Shown: one piece after another, positions 1-6,457 of the stretch
How positions within the stretch are numbered: the stretch's first letter is position 1
Layout of the letters: every line of letters starts with the position of its first letter
NCBI GenBank assembly: GCA_015493425.1
Contig: WGDG01000086.1
Location: forward strand, 1 to 7,909
From: Sulfurovum sp.
GTDB taxonomy: Bacteria > Campylobacterota > Campylobacteria > Campylobacterales > Sulfurovaceae
DNA length: 7,909 nucleotides
Direction of reading: 5' to 3'
Notes under the pieces: model-generated
What the model was told of the DNA's origin: nothing
What the model saw: only the letters and a program-made list of their open reading frames with translations
The model's database searches: none
Program-made: the position numbers and the translations under genes

Positions 1-1032
1 TACTATGACAATGGTATCAAATTTTTCGATGCGGAAGGGAACAAGCTCAACCGTGATGAAGAAGAAAAAATTGAGGCGATCTTTGCAGATGATGCACAAG
101 TAGAATCAGCACAGGAGACAGGGAAGCATATTGGGAAATCGAAGCGTATCGATGATGTGATAGGCCGATACATTGTACATATCAAAAATTCTTTTCCAAA
201 GTCACTGACCCTTTCTGGGATGCGTATTGTGATTGACTGTGCCAATGGTGCGGGTTATATTGTCGGCCCGACCATTTTACAGGAGCTTGGGGCAGAAGTA
301 TTTGTCATTGGCGATGAACCGAACGGTTTCAATATCAATGACGGATGCGGTGCGATGCACCCGGAAAATCTTGCAAAAGTGGTGCTGGACAAGCGTGCAG
401 ACCTTGGTATTGCTCTGGATGGGGATGCGGACAGGCTGGTGCTGGTCGATGAGAAGGGTGAAGTCATCGACGGCGACAAACTGATGGGGGTACTGGCTGT
501 TTATATGAAAGAACAGGGTACGCTTAAAGGTGACGGTATGGTAGCAACGGTCATGAGTAATCAGGGGTTGGAAGAATATCTGTCCAGACACGATCTCGAA
601 CTTTACCGTTCTGCTGTAGGCGACAAAAATGTCGTTGAAGTGATGCAGCAAAAGGGTATTAACTTTGGTGGTGAGCAGAGCGGGCATATTATTTTCTCGG
701 ATTATGCCAAAACCGGTGACGGGCTTTCGAGTGCGTTGCAGGCACTTGCCTATTTGGTGACAACAGGTAAAAAGGCAAGTGAAGCTTTTAATCCTTACGA
801 CTCCTATCCTCAAATGCTGGTCAACCTGCTTGTGGATGAGAAGCGTCCGTTTGAAGAAATTGAAGGGCTTGATGCGCTGAAGGCAGAAGTAGAAGCACAG
901 GGGATGCGCCACCTTTTCCGATACTCCGGAACGGAGAACAAGATCAGACTGCTGCTTGAAGGAAAGGATGAAAGGGAACTTGAAGCAATGATGGATCGTT
1001 GCACAGCATTTTTCAAGAGTGCATTGGTCTAA
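1..1032 (+). CDS. glmM: Phosphoglucosamine mutase GlmM, C-terminal 343 residues (5' end outside window)
   Basis: GlmM interconverts glucosamine-6-phosphate and glucosamine-1-phosphate in the cytoplasm, on the way to UDP-GlcNAc for peptidoglycan and lipopolysaccharide. The frame is open from base 1 and begins YYDNGIKFF, which in this family directly follows the ASHNP loop carrying the phosphorylated serine. That serine and roughly 100 N-terminal residues therefore lie just upstream, and the start codon is not visible. The metal-binding loop DGDADR is at 418-435, the sugar-recognition stretch GEQSG at about 670-684, and the C-terminal phosphate-binding loop RYSGTEN at 919-939. The Asn replacing the more common Pro in that last loop fits epsilonproteobacterial versions, as I recall them. 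The stop TAA shares its last base with the lspA start (TAATG), which suggests coupled translation. Nothing suggests a broken gene; it is cut only by the window edge. Confidence 0.96.
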   Translation, partial: YYDNGIKFFDAEGNKLNRDEEEKIEAIFADDAQVESAQETGKHIGKSKRIDDVIGRYIVHIKNSFPKSLTLSGMRIVIDCANGAGYIVGPTILQELGAEVFVIGDEPNGFNINDGCGAMHPENLAKVVLDKRADLGIALDGDADRLVLVDEKGEVIDGDKLMGVLAVYMKEQGTLKGDGMVATVMSNQGLEEYLSRHDLELYRSAVGDKNVVEVMQQKGINFGGEQSGHIIFSDYAKTGDGLSSALQALAYLVTTGKKASEAFNPYDSYPQMLVNLLVDEKRPFEEIEGLDALKAEVEAQGMRHLFRYSGTENKIRLLLEGKDERELEAMMDRCTAFFKSALV

Positions 1033-1481
1033 TGCGTATATTTGCCGTTTTTCTACTTGCTGCTATTGGTACTTTCATTGTCGACCAGGGCATAAAGACA
1101 CTTTTTCTGGAAGGTTATTATCGTCCCGGCAGCTGTATTGATCTCTCTTTGCACTTCAACAAGGGGGTTGCCTTTTCCCTATTTGCTTTTCTCGGCCCGT
1201 ACCTGAAATGGATCCAGTTATTGCTGGTTGGGGCTATTTTGTATTTTGTATTGAGGGAGGGCTACCTTAAACGGTATGCCTTCCCCATAGGTCTGCTCAT
1301 AGGCGGTGCACTGGGAAACCTTTATGACCGCTTTGTGCATGACGGTGTGGTTGACTATGTTGCCTGGCACTGCGGGTTTCACTTTGCTGTGTTTAATTTT
1401 GCCGATGTGGCCATTGATCTTGCGGTAGTATGGATCATCGTTGCCGCATATTTTTTTCCTGAAAAGTCTTCCCGTACATGA
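1032..1481 (+). CDS. lspA: Lipoprotein signal peptidase (signal peptidase II)
   Basis: LspA is an inner-membrane aspartyl protease that removes signal peptides from diacylglyceryl-prolipoproteins. The predicted protein has 149 residues, slightly short but normal for the family, with four hydrophobic segments (about 4-20, 59-74, 84-97 and 123-142). Family signatures are visible: DQxxK at 18-22, N43 with GVAFS at 45-49, GGALGNLYDR ending at residue 100, and FNFAD at 121-125. D99 and D125 are the expected catalytic pair. The ATG at 1032 is chosen because it overlaps the glmM stop by one base and begins with a hydrophobic helix. An in-frame TTG at 999 would add 11 residues inside glmM and is not favoured. 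The ribosome binding site is weak, which fits translational coupling to glmM. The stop overlaps the next gene by ATGA. Confidence 0.97.
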   Translation: MRIFAVFLLAAIGTFIVDQGIKTLFLEGYYRPGSCIDLSLHFNKGVAFSLFAFLGPYLKWIQLLLVGAILYFVLREGYLKRYAFPIGLLIGGALGNLYDRFVHDGVVDYVAWHCGFHFAVFNFADVAIDLAVVWIIVAAYFFPEKSSRT

Positions 1482-2428
1482 AAAAGTTTCTGCTTGGCTG
1501 GCTTGCCGTGACGGTACTTTTATGCGCGGGTATGACAGGTATCAATATTGTCCCCCCTTCTTTTGACCTTTCCAAAACATCCATACATTTTTTAGACCAG
1601 AAGGTACTGCATTACAGTCAAATTGACGGACAGAAATTTTCGGAGATTTCAGACCTTGCCTATGATGCTTCAACTCACCGTCTCTATATGGTCAGTGATG
1701 AAGGGGTGCTGTTTGTTTTCCATGCCCGTTTTGGCAAAAAGATCGAGGTACTTGAACCGCTCAAAGCGGTACCGCTTCTGAAAAAAGGCGGCAAATCGTT
1801 TAAAAAGTGGCGCAGAGACAGTGAGGGTATGACACTTGACGGCAGAAAGCGGCTGCTGATCTCGTTTGAGGGAAAGCCGAAGATCGGATGGTTTCATAAA
1901 AACTCCAACAAGATTGGGCAGCGTATCAAAAAATATACACTTCCAAAAATCCTGCGCAGTTCTAAACACTACCGCAGCAAGAACAAATCGCTCGAGGCTC
2001 TGGCATGGCATCCGCGCTATGGTGTGCTGACGGTAGCAGAGTGGCCATTGAAACGTGATGATAAAAAACGCCAGACGGTCTATGCCCTGAATGGAAAGCA
2101 GTGGCATTTCAATGCCGAGCCTGAGGCACGGAGTGCGGTGTCAGCTATTGAAGTAACGGATGACGGTAATCTGCTGGTGATTGAGCGCTCTTTCACCGGA
2201 CTGCTCGACCCTTTTGTGGTTACCCTCAAAAAGGTCTATCTCAACCGCTGTAACAAGGGATGGTGCCACTCAGAAGTACTTTTGAAGATGGACAGCCATA
2301 AGGGATGGGATGTGGATAATTTCGAGGGGCTGGCGAAAGTCGGGAAGCACCGTTATGTCATGATCAGTGACGACAATGACAACTTCTTTCAGAAAACGCT
2401 GTTGATTTACTTTGAGGTGAAAGAGTGA
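1478..2428 (+). CDS. Exported phytase-like / esterase-like beta-propeller protein
   Basis: A 316-residue protein with an N-terminal signal-type segment (residues 1-20: two Lys, then a hydrophobic stretch), so probably periplasmic or membrane-tethered. C16 lies near the end of that stretch, but the preceding Leu makes a lipobox unconvincing. The body matches what is known of the 'esterase-like activity of phytase' family by its repeated acidic motifs: SEISDLAYD (55-63), SDEG (73-76), DSEGMTLDG (114-122), SLEALAWHP (171-179), DNFEGL (280-285) and the C-terminal SDDNDNFFQKTLL (297-309). These are expected to sit on propeller blades and may bind metal. C258 and C263 could form a disulfide. The substrate cannot be read from sequence; many family members are annotated as hypothetical and phytase activity is not assured. 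The gene overlaps lspA (ATGA) and the next gene (GTGA), so it is an embedded operon member. Confidence 0.85.
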   Translation: MKKFLLGWLAVTVLLCAGMTGINIVPPSFDLSKTSIHFLDQKVLHYSQIDGQKFSEISDLAYDASTHRLYMVSDEGVLFVFHARFGKKIEVLEPLKAVPLLKKGGKSFKKWRRDSEGMTLDGRKRLLISFEGKPKIGWFHKNSNKIGQRIKKYTLPKILRSSKHYRSKNKSLEALAWHPRYGVLTVAEWPLKRDDKKRQTVYALNGKQWHFNAEPEARSAVSAIEVTDDGNLLVIERSFTGLLDPFVVTLKKVYLNRCNKGWCHSEVLLKMDSHKGWDVDNFEGLAKVGKHRYVMISDDNDNFFQKTLLIYFEVKE

Positions 2429-3249
2429 AACGGATTATTTTGTATGTCATTTTGGGTGCCGTACTGGCAGGTATCGGATGGTTTGGACTGAAGGCTTCCC
2501 GGGAGGCGGCAGCCTATGAACAGATAACCGAGGCACTTGTCAAACAGATGGATCCCAAAGCATTGGCAGCGTACAAAGCCAAGGAGTGGGCAGAAAAACT
2601 CTCATTCGGGCTTTATACCAATACCAAACGCAAAGTACTGTCAGCAGAACGGGAAAAACAGAAGCAGCACCGAAAGGCAGGAGTGCACTATACCTATTAC
2701 GCTATGGGTCTTCTGTTGATAGTGTTACTGGCATATTTTGTACTGACTTTGCGTGAGTTTACCTTTTTTGGTGCGCTTGCTGCCGGAGAGATGCTCTATT
2801 TTGGCTTGACAGCACCCATTATGATGGTGACGATCCACAAAGAGGTAGAGTACCTTGGAGATGTGGTGCTTTCATTCGAATCCAAAAGTGTGGTAGGCTC
2901 GATTGCCAAGCTTTTTGAGAACGGAGACACTGTAGTTGCATTGACAATACTGCTTTTCTCGGTACTTATTCCGACTGTGAAAACACTTTCCATGCTTTTT
3001 GTCAGTCTTTTTATGGAGAACCGTTTTGCCCACGGTGTGGTGAAGTTTTTCAAAATGATTGGAAAGTGGTCGATGGTCGATGTTTTTGTTGTGGCGACTT
3101 TTCTTGTCTACCTGACAGCAAATAAAGGGGATGTCAGTCGTGCAGAAGTGGAAGTGGGACTTTACTTCTTTCTTGCCTACGTCATCGTCTCGATGCTGGT
3201 GAGTTTGAGTGCCGACAAGATGCTTCATCGGCACAAAAACAGGCAGTAA
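2425..3249 (+). CDS. PqiA-family (paraquat-inducible protein A) integral membrane protein, single domain
   Basis: A 274-residue membrane protein with a GTG start preceded by GAGG at 2414-2417, seven bases upstream; the GTG overlaps the previous stop. It has an N-terminal anchor (about 4-21), then a charged, probably periplasmic, region (22-88) that may form a helical hairpin. Four further hydrophobic segments follow (about 92-108, 112-136, 168-196 and 217-232) and a last one at about 244-262. PqiA hallmarks are PxxK at 183-186, KWSMVDVFVVA at 214-224 and the terminal GLYFFLAYVIVSM. Canonical PqiA has two such domains, cysteine zinc-ribbon motifs, and MCE-domain PqiB/PqiC partners for envelope lipid transport. 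This protein has one domain and no cysteine at all, and no MCE partner lies in the window. A role in envelope integrity is inferred from family and operon context only. It ends 3 nt from a convergent gene, with no obvious terminator. Confidence 0.87.
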   Translation: MKRIILYVILGAVLAGIGWFGLKASREAAAYEQITEALVKQMDPKALAAYKAKEWAEKLSFGLYTNTKRKVLSAEREKQKQHRKAGVHYTYYAMGLLLIVLLAYFVLTLREFTFFGALAAGEMLYFGLTAPIMMVTIHKEVEYLGDVVLSFESKSVVGSIAKLFENGDTVVALTILLFSVLIPTVKTLSMLFVSLFMENRFAHGVVKFFKMIGKWSMVDVFVVATFLVYLTANKGDVSRAEVEVGLYFFLAYVIVSMLVSLSADKMLHRHKNRQ

Positions 3250-3252
3250 ACG

Positions 3253-3522
3253 TTAAATGACCATCTCCACATCGTCGTGATCCTGGAAACATTTAAAAAG
3301 CCTGTCTCTTTCTTCTTCGTTTTCTACAGTACAAGAGGCATTATAGGTAGTAAATTTCCCCGTTCGTGATGTATTGCCAAGTGAGCAGAGGTGTTCCTTG
3401 TCTCCCATCACTTCTTTGATACAGGCTTTGAGTTTTTCCTTGTCACGTCCGATGATCTTGTATCCCCATTGGGTAGGATATTCAATCTGCGGTTTTTCTG
3501 TGGTGTTGTTATCGAGAATCAT
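3253..3522 (-). CDS. DUF493 (YbeD-like) small protein
   Basis: An 89-residue soluble protein of the DUF493 family, recognised by the YPTQWGYKIIG segment near the N-terminus, a helix rich in Lys/Glu, GNTSRTGKFTTYNASCTV in the middle, and the closing ERDRLFKCFQDHDDVEMVI. Family members have a ferredoxin-like ACT-type fold and are thought to be regulatory. In Escherichia coli YbeD sits beside the lipoate genes, but its function is unsettled and no such neighbour occurs here. The ATG at 3522 is chosen because AAGGAG (3534-3529) precedes it by six bases. A TTG one codon upstream is possible but its spacing would be tight. The gene converges with the PqiA-family gene (3-nt gap) and follows moaC on the same strand after 62 nt, with a possible promoter of its own. 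Confidence 0.9.
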   Translation of the reverse strand: MILDNNTTEKPQIEYPTQWGYKIIGRDKEKLKACIKEVMGDKEHLCSLGNTSRTGKFTTYNASCTVENEEERDRLFKCFQDHDDVEMVI

Positions 3523-3550
3523 CAAGAACTCCTTCTATTATATTTAAGTT

Positions 3551-3556
3551 ATTATA
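3551..3556 (-). promoter_or_regulatory. Probable -10 box for the DUF493 gene
   Basis: Reading the minus strand, a perfect TATAAT preceded by TG lies 28 bases upstream of the ATG at 3522, so transcription would start near 3544. The hexamer 17 bases further upstream is CATCGT, a poor -35; Campylobacterota promoters often depend mainly on the -10 box. A second TATAAT (3542-3537) is too close to the ribosome binding site to be the better choice. Read-through from moaC is also possible. Confidence 0.45.
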
Positions 3557-3584
3557 CATCAAATAGCGGGAAAACGATGCAACC

Positions 3585-4064
3585 TTAGTTGCTGTCTCTC
3601 ATGAAGTCTCCTGATTTTCCGCCGCTTTTGTGTTCGAGTTGGATATTTCTGATGACCATACCTTTGTCGATGGCTTTGAGCATATCGTAGATCGTCAGCA
3701 GTCCTACACTGACACCGGTGAGCGCTTCCATTTCTACACCGGTCTTCCCGGTCAGTTTTGCTGTAACAGTCAGCTTGAAGCCCGGAAGCTCGGGAAGTTC
3801 TTCGATATCTGTTTTAACTGATGTAAGCATCAGAGGATGGCACATGGGAATCAGCGTGCTTGTCTGTTTGGTTCCCTGAATGGCTGCAATAACGGCAGTT
3901 TGAAGTACCGGCCCTTTCTTTGCCGTGTTGGCAATAACAGCATCGAAAGCAGCTTGACCTACTTCGATAATGCCGCTCGCAGTTGCAATGCGTGTGGTGT
4001 TTTCTTTGTCGGAGACATCGACCATTTTTGGTTTGTTCTGTTCGTCAAGATGTGTTAGGTTCAC
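3585..4064 (-). CDS. moaC: Cyclic pyranopterin monophosphate synthase MoaC
   Basis: MoaC acts with MoaA in the first step of molybdenum cofactor synthesis, converting the 3',8-cyclo-GTP intermediate into cyclic pyranopterin monophosphate in the cytoplasm. The 159-residue length is typical. Signatures are KPKMVDVSDKENTTRIATASG (residues 11-31), IPMCHP (72-77), GVEMEALTGVSVGLLTIYDMLKA (109-131) and KSGGKSGDF near the end. The catalytic set is intact: K50, H76, E111, E113, D127 and K130, each one less than the E. coli number. The start is GTG, supported by GAGGA seven or so bases upstream on the minus strand. No other moa gene lies in the window. The gene faces away from the recombinase-like gene, so both are controlled from 4065-4220. 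Molybdoenzymes such as nitrate, formate or polysulfide reductases would need this cofactor. Confidence 0.97.
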   Translation of the reverse strand: MNLTHLDEQNKPKMVDVSDKENTTRIATASGIIEVGQAAFDAVIANTAKKGPVLQTAVIAAIQGTKQTSTLIPMCHPLMLTSVKTDIEELPELPGFKLTVTAKLTGKTGVEMEALTGVSVGLLTIYDMLKAIDKGMVIRNIQLEHKSGGKSGDFMRDSN

Positions 4065-4105
4065 GGGATATCCTCAAAAATTTTTGTACATTTTAGCATA
4101 AAAGA

Positions 4106-4184
4106 TGACGAAAATATATCCTATGTGACGTAAAAAGGTAAAATATGACGTAGAAATAAAAAATATTATTGACTTTTTACATCA
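4106..4184. repeat. Operator-like array: three 20-bp-spaced TGACG motifs and one inverted copy
   Basis: TGACG begins at 4106, 4126 and 4146 on the plus strand, exactly 20 bp apart, so all three lie on nearly the same face of the helix. The second and third extend to TGACGTAAAAAG and TGACGTAGAAAT. On the minus strand, 4184-4173 reads TGATGTAAAAAG, matching the second copy at 11 of 12 positions and forming an inverted pair. That inverted copy covers the spacer of the rightward promoter, beginning within the -35 box. The arrangement is what a DNA-binding regulator's operator looks like. The likeliest ligand is the HTH protein encoded immediately downstream, but that is inference. Confidence 0.6.
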
Positions 4185-4197
4185 AAAGGTGTACAAT
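4169..4197 (+). promoter_or_regulatory. Sigma-70-type promoter for the recombinase-like gene and ccoG
   Basis: TTGACT (4169-4174) and TACAAT (4192-4197) are separated by exactly 17 bases, close to consensus at both boxes. Transcription would start near 4204, leaving a leader of under 20 nt. AAGGAG (4211-4216) then precedes the ATG at 4221. It is the best promoter in the window and probably also drives ccoG, whose start abuts the preceding stop. Confidence 0.75.
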
Positions 4198-4220
4198 GAC
4201 ACAAATGCAAAAGGAGTACC

Positions 4221-4913
4221 ATGACATATGCGTATCTTAGACAGATGTCCAACTATAACAATCTGTCCGAACAGCAGCGGATTATTCTCTCTTTTGCATT
4301 GACACAGGGATTAGAGATAGACAAAGAAGTCATCGAGTACAGTACCAAAAACCGTCCGATCGAAGAGCGTGAAGAGTTTAACGAGTTTCTGAAGTCTCTC
4401 AAGGAGAATGAAGATATAATCGTCGTTGAACATTTGGCGATTCTAAGTGATGTGGTTGAAGAGATTGTCAAGGTGATCAACTGTATGTTAAGCCGAGGAA
4501 TTGTGCTTTATCTTGCCAAAACAGGTATTAAAATCACAAAAACGACGCCTTTGGTGGATGTATTTCCTCTTTTGAATGATCTGAGGGAAGCACAAAAAGC
4601 CAAAACCGGCCAGATCGGCCGACCCAAGGGCAGCCGTTCATCCTCAAAATTCGATGTCTATCAGGCAGAGATCATCACCCTTCTCAAAGAGGGGAAAAGT
4701 GTCAGTGCGATAGCGAGAGAACTGAATGTCAGCAGAAGTTCGCTGAAGGACTATATTGAATCGAGAGGTATCAAGGAACTGGTTAAAGGCTCCTGGATGG
4801 AAATTGCAACACCGGCACAGGTACCGGGTATAGATAATACAGTGCTTATCTGCCCTTTTGAGCAGATAAACAAAACAGAAACAGAAAAAAAACAAACTGA
4901 AAGGATATCGTAA
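4221..4913 (+). CDS. Serine-recombinase-fold DNA-binding protein, probably catalytically inactive regulator
   Basis: A 230-residue protein with the layout of a small resolvase/invertase: an N-terminal YxR beta strand (YLRQMS, 5-10), a RPxxEREEFNEFL helix (45-57), the core strand DIIVVEHLAIL (65-75), a GRPKG hinge (133-137), and a resolvase-type HTH at about 148-183 with IARELNVSRSSLKDYI. The usual YxRVS becomes YLRQMS, so the only nearby Ser (S10) is displaced by one. The normally conserved LDRLGRS reads VEHLAIL: the position of the catalytic DR is EH and the later catalytic Arg is Ile. The linker helix between core and HTH also looks shorter than in gamma-delta resolvase. A polar, Lys/Glu-rich tail (about 215-230) follows. 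I infer a regulator derived from a recombinase, not an active one. The start is supported by AAGGAG four bases upstream and a strong promoter; the stop abuts the ccoG ATG. Confidence 0.86.
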   Translation: MTYAYLRQMSNYNNLSEQQRIILSFALTQGLEIDKEVIEYSTKNRPIEEREEFNEFLKSLKENEDIIVVEHLAILSDVVEEIVKVINCMLSRGIVLYLAKTGIKITKTTPLVDVFPLLNDLREAQKAKTGQIGRPKGSRSSSKFDVYQAEIITLLKEGKSVSAIARELNVSRSSLKDYIESRGIKELVKGSWMEIATPAQVPGIDNTVLICPFEQINKTETEKKQTERIS

Positions 4914-6380
4914 ATGGAAGCAACAGCCAAAGTCGAAGAGACCAAACCAAAGAAAAACAAAGCAAAAGAGTATTTGAAGGGGTGGGTTCCCTATCGTATC
5001 AAGCGTTACTGGATGTATGCAGCGATAACTGTCATTGCTCTGGTATTGCCGTGGATCACAATTAACGGCAACCATATTTTCCTGCTCAGTTTTGACCATA
5101 AAAAACTGGAATTGATGGGTGTCGCCTTTGATATGCAGGAACTCTACCTCATGCCGTTTCTTTTGATGCTCCTCTTTTTGGGGATTTTCGCCGTAACGGC
5201 AGTAGGTGGTCGGGCATGGTGCGGATGGGCATGTCCTCAAACCATTTTCCGTGTTATCTACAGAGACTTGATTGAAACAAAGCTTCTGGGGCTGCGCAAA
5301 CGTATTAAAAATAAGCAGCAGGAACCGGACATGAGCAAGCCGGAGAACAAAGTCAAAAAAGCCATTGCCATTCTTATCTGGTCAGTATTGGCACTTATTG
5401 CTGCCGCCGATTTTATGTGGTACTTTATACCGCCGGAAGATTTCTTCAAATACCTTCAGCATCCGGCCGATCATATGATTATGGTCGGGTTTGTTCTCGG
5501 TGTAGCATTGTTCCTGATTGCCGATGTGGTATTTATCAAAGAGAACTTCTGTGTCTATATCTGTCCCTACAGCCGTGTGCAGTCGGTACTGTATGACGAT
5601 GATACGCTGATGGCAATCTACGATCCTATTCGTGGTGGTGAAATTTATGAAGGGCATGGAAATGAGCGACATAAAGCCTTTAATAAGCAAAAGGAGCTCA
5701 AATCGGTGAACCCGGAAGCAGAATGTACGACCTGTGAGAGTTGTGTGACAGTCTGTCCGACACATATCGATATTCGTAAAGGTCTTCAGCTTGAGTGTAT
5801 CAACTGTCTGGAATGTGTCGATGCCTGTACCCAGGTGATGGGAGCACTTGGTAAGCCGAGCCTTGTCCAGTGGTCAAGTGTGGTAGAGACAGAAAAACAT
5901 GAGCGTAAAACAAAAATTTTCAGACCGAAGGTAATTGCCTACTTTACCGTATTGGCGATTGTCCTTGTATCCCTTTTTGTGATGGGAAGTGAAAAAGAGC
6001 ACATGCTCCTGAATATCAACAAAACAACACGGCTTTACAAGATCCTTCCTGACGGAAATGTCGAGAATGATTATGTCTTCCTGTTTGCCAATACCGACAG
6101 TAAGCGTCATAATTACTATTTTGAAATTGAAGGTGACTTGAAGAACAAAATTGAGATTATCCGCCCTAAAGAGGCATTTGGTATTGCTCCGGAGAAGAAG
6201 CATAAGAAAGTTGTTGTTCTCAGAACCAAAGACAAATTGGCAGACAACACAAGAAAAGATGTACCTATCCCTGTTACTATCAAAGCCTATGCGGTCGATG
6301 ATAAAAAGAACATTTCAGTTATCCGACATACGGTCTTTGTCTACCCCCGAGCAGACCTGATAGAGAAAAAAAGGAAGTAG
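4914..6380 (+). CDS. ccoG: Cytochrome c oxidase accessory protein CcoG (FixG/RdxA family)
   Basis: CcoG is an inner-membrane polyferredoxin that reduces copper for assembly of the CuB centre of cbb3-type cytochrome c oxidase, the high-affinity oxidase used at low oxygen. The 488-residue length is typical. A charged N-terminus is followed by a membrane segment (about 33-50), another at 80-98, WCGWACP (102-108), membrane segments at 150-171 and 189-208, and NFCVYICPYSR (211-221). Two [4Fe-4S] motifs follow: CxxCxxCxxxCP at C271/C274/C277/C281 and CxxCxxCxxxC at C295/C298/C301/C305. A last membrane segment (338-357) precedes a C-terminal Ig-like FixG_C domain (about 365-480), probably periplasmic. 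AAGGA at 4901-4905 sits eight bases before the ATG, which follows the upstream TAA without a gap. The structural ccoNOPQ genes are not in the window. Confidence 0.96.
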   Translation: MEATAKVEETKPKKNKAKEYLKGWVPYRIKRYWMYAAITVIALVLPWITINGNHIFLLSFDHKKLELMGVAFDMQELYLMPFLLMLLFLGIFAVTAVGGRAWCGWACPQTIFRVIYRDLIETKLLGLRKRIKNKQQEPDMSKPENKVKKAIAILIWSVLALIAAADFMWYFIPPEDFFKYLQHPADHMIMVGFVLGVALFLIADVVFIKENFCVYICPYSRVQSVLYDDDTLMAIYDPIRGGEIYEGHGNERHKAFNKQKELKSVNPEAECTTCESCVTVCPTHIDIRKGLQLECINCLECVDACTQVMGALGKPSLVQWSSVVETEKHERKTKIFRPKVIAYFTVLAIVLVSLFVMGSEKEHMLLNINKTTRLYKILPDGNVENDYVFLFANTDSKRHNYYFEIEGDLKNKIEIIRPKEAFGIAPEKKHKKVVVLRTKDKLADNTRKDVPIPVTIKAYAVDDKKNISVIRHTVFVYPRADLIEKKRK

Positions 6381-6397
6381 CAGTCTATTCTGAAGAA

Positions 6398-6423
6398 AGC
6401 CTGACAGCTACATACGTCAGGCT
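6398..6423 (+). other. Inverted repeat (hairpin) between ccoG and the flavoprotein gene
   Basis: AGCCTGAC (6398-6405) and GTCAGGCT (6416-6423) form a perfect 8-bp stem with a 10-nt loop, 17 nt after the ccoG stop and 34 nt before the next ATG. No T-run follows, so it is not a typical intrinsic terminator. It may be an mRNA-stability or processing hairpin, or a protein-binding palindrome. No clear promoter is visible in the 77-nt gap, so the downstream gene may be cotranscribed with ccoG. Confidence 0.5.
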
Positions 6424-6457
6424 GCTATCAATACATCATTAACACAGAGGAGTGAAG

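Larger units (their letters stand above)
4065..4220. other. Divergent intergenic control region (AT-rich)
   Basis: A 156-nt AT-rich region between the divergent moaC and recombinase-like starts, with no credible small gene. It contains a strong rightward sigma-70 promoter, a spaced TGACG repeat array, and a possible AT-rich -10 for moaC (TAAAAT on the minus strand, 4095-4090) without a recognisable -35. The three rightmost elements of the array lie upstream of or inside the rightward promoter. The leftmost copy lies close to where moaC transcription would begin, so one regulator could affect both directions. Confidence 0.7.

Noticed and set aside
277..912. Long minus-strand frame (211 codons) opposite glmM.
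   Set aside because: It is the antisense shadow of a well-conserved glmM with no ribosome binding site or family resemblance.
999..1031. Upstream TTG start extending LspA by 11 residues.
   Set aside because: It would lie wholly inside glmM and put polar residues before the first membrane helix; the TAATG overlap start is standard.
1478..1540. Lipobox around C16 in the phytase-like protein.
   Set aside because: The residue before Cys is Leu, not Gly/Ala/Ser, so lipoprotein processing is not supported.
4644..5240. Minus-strand frame of 198 codons across the recombinase-like/ccoG junction.
   Set aside because: It is antisense to two recognisable genes; its Phe/Cys-rich composition is typical of shadow translation.
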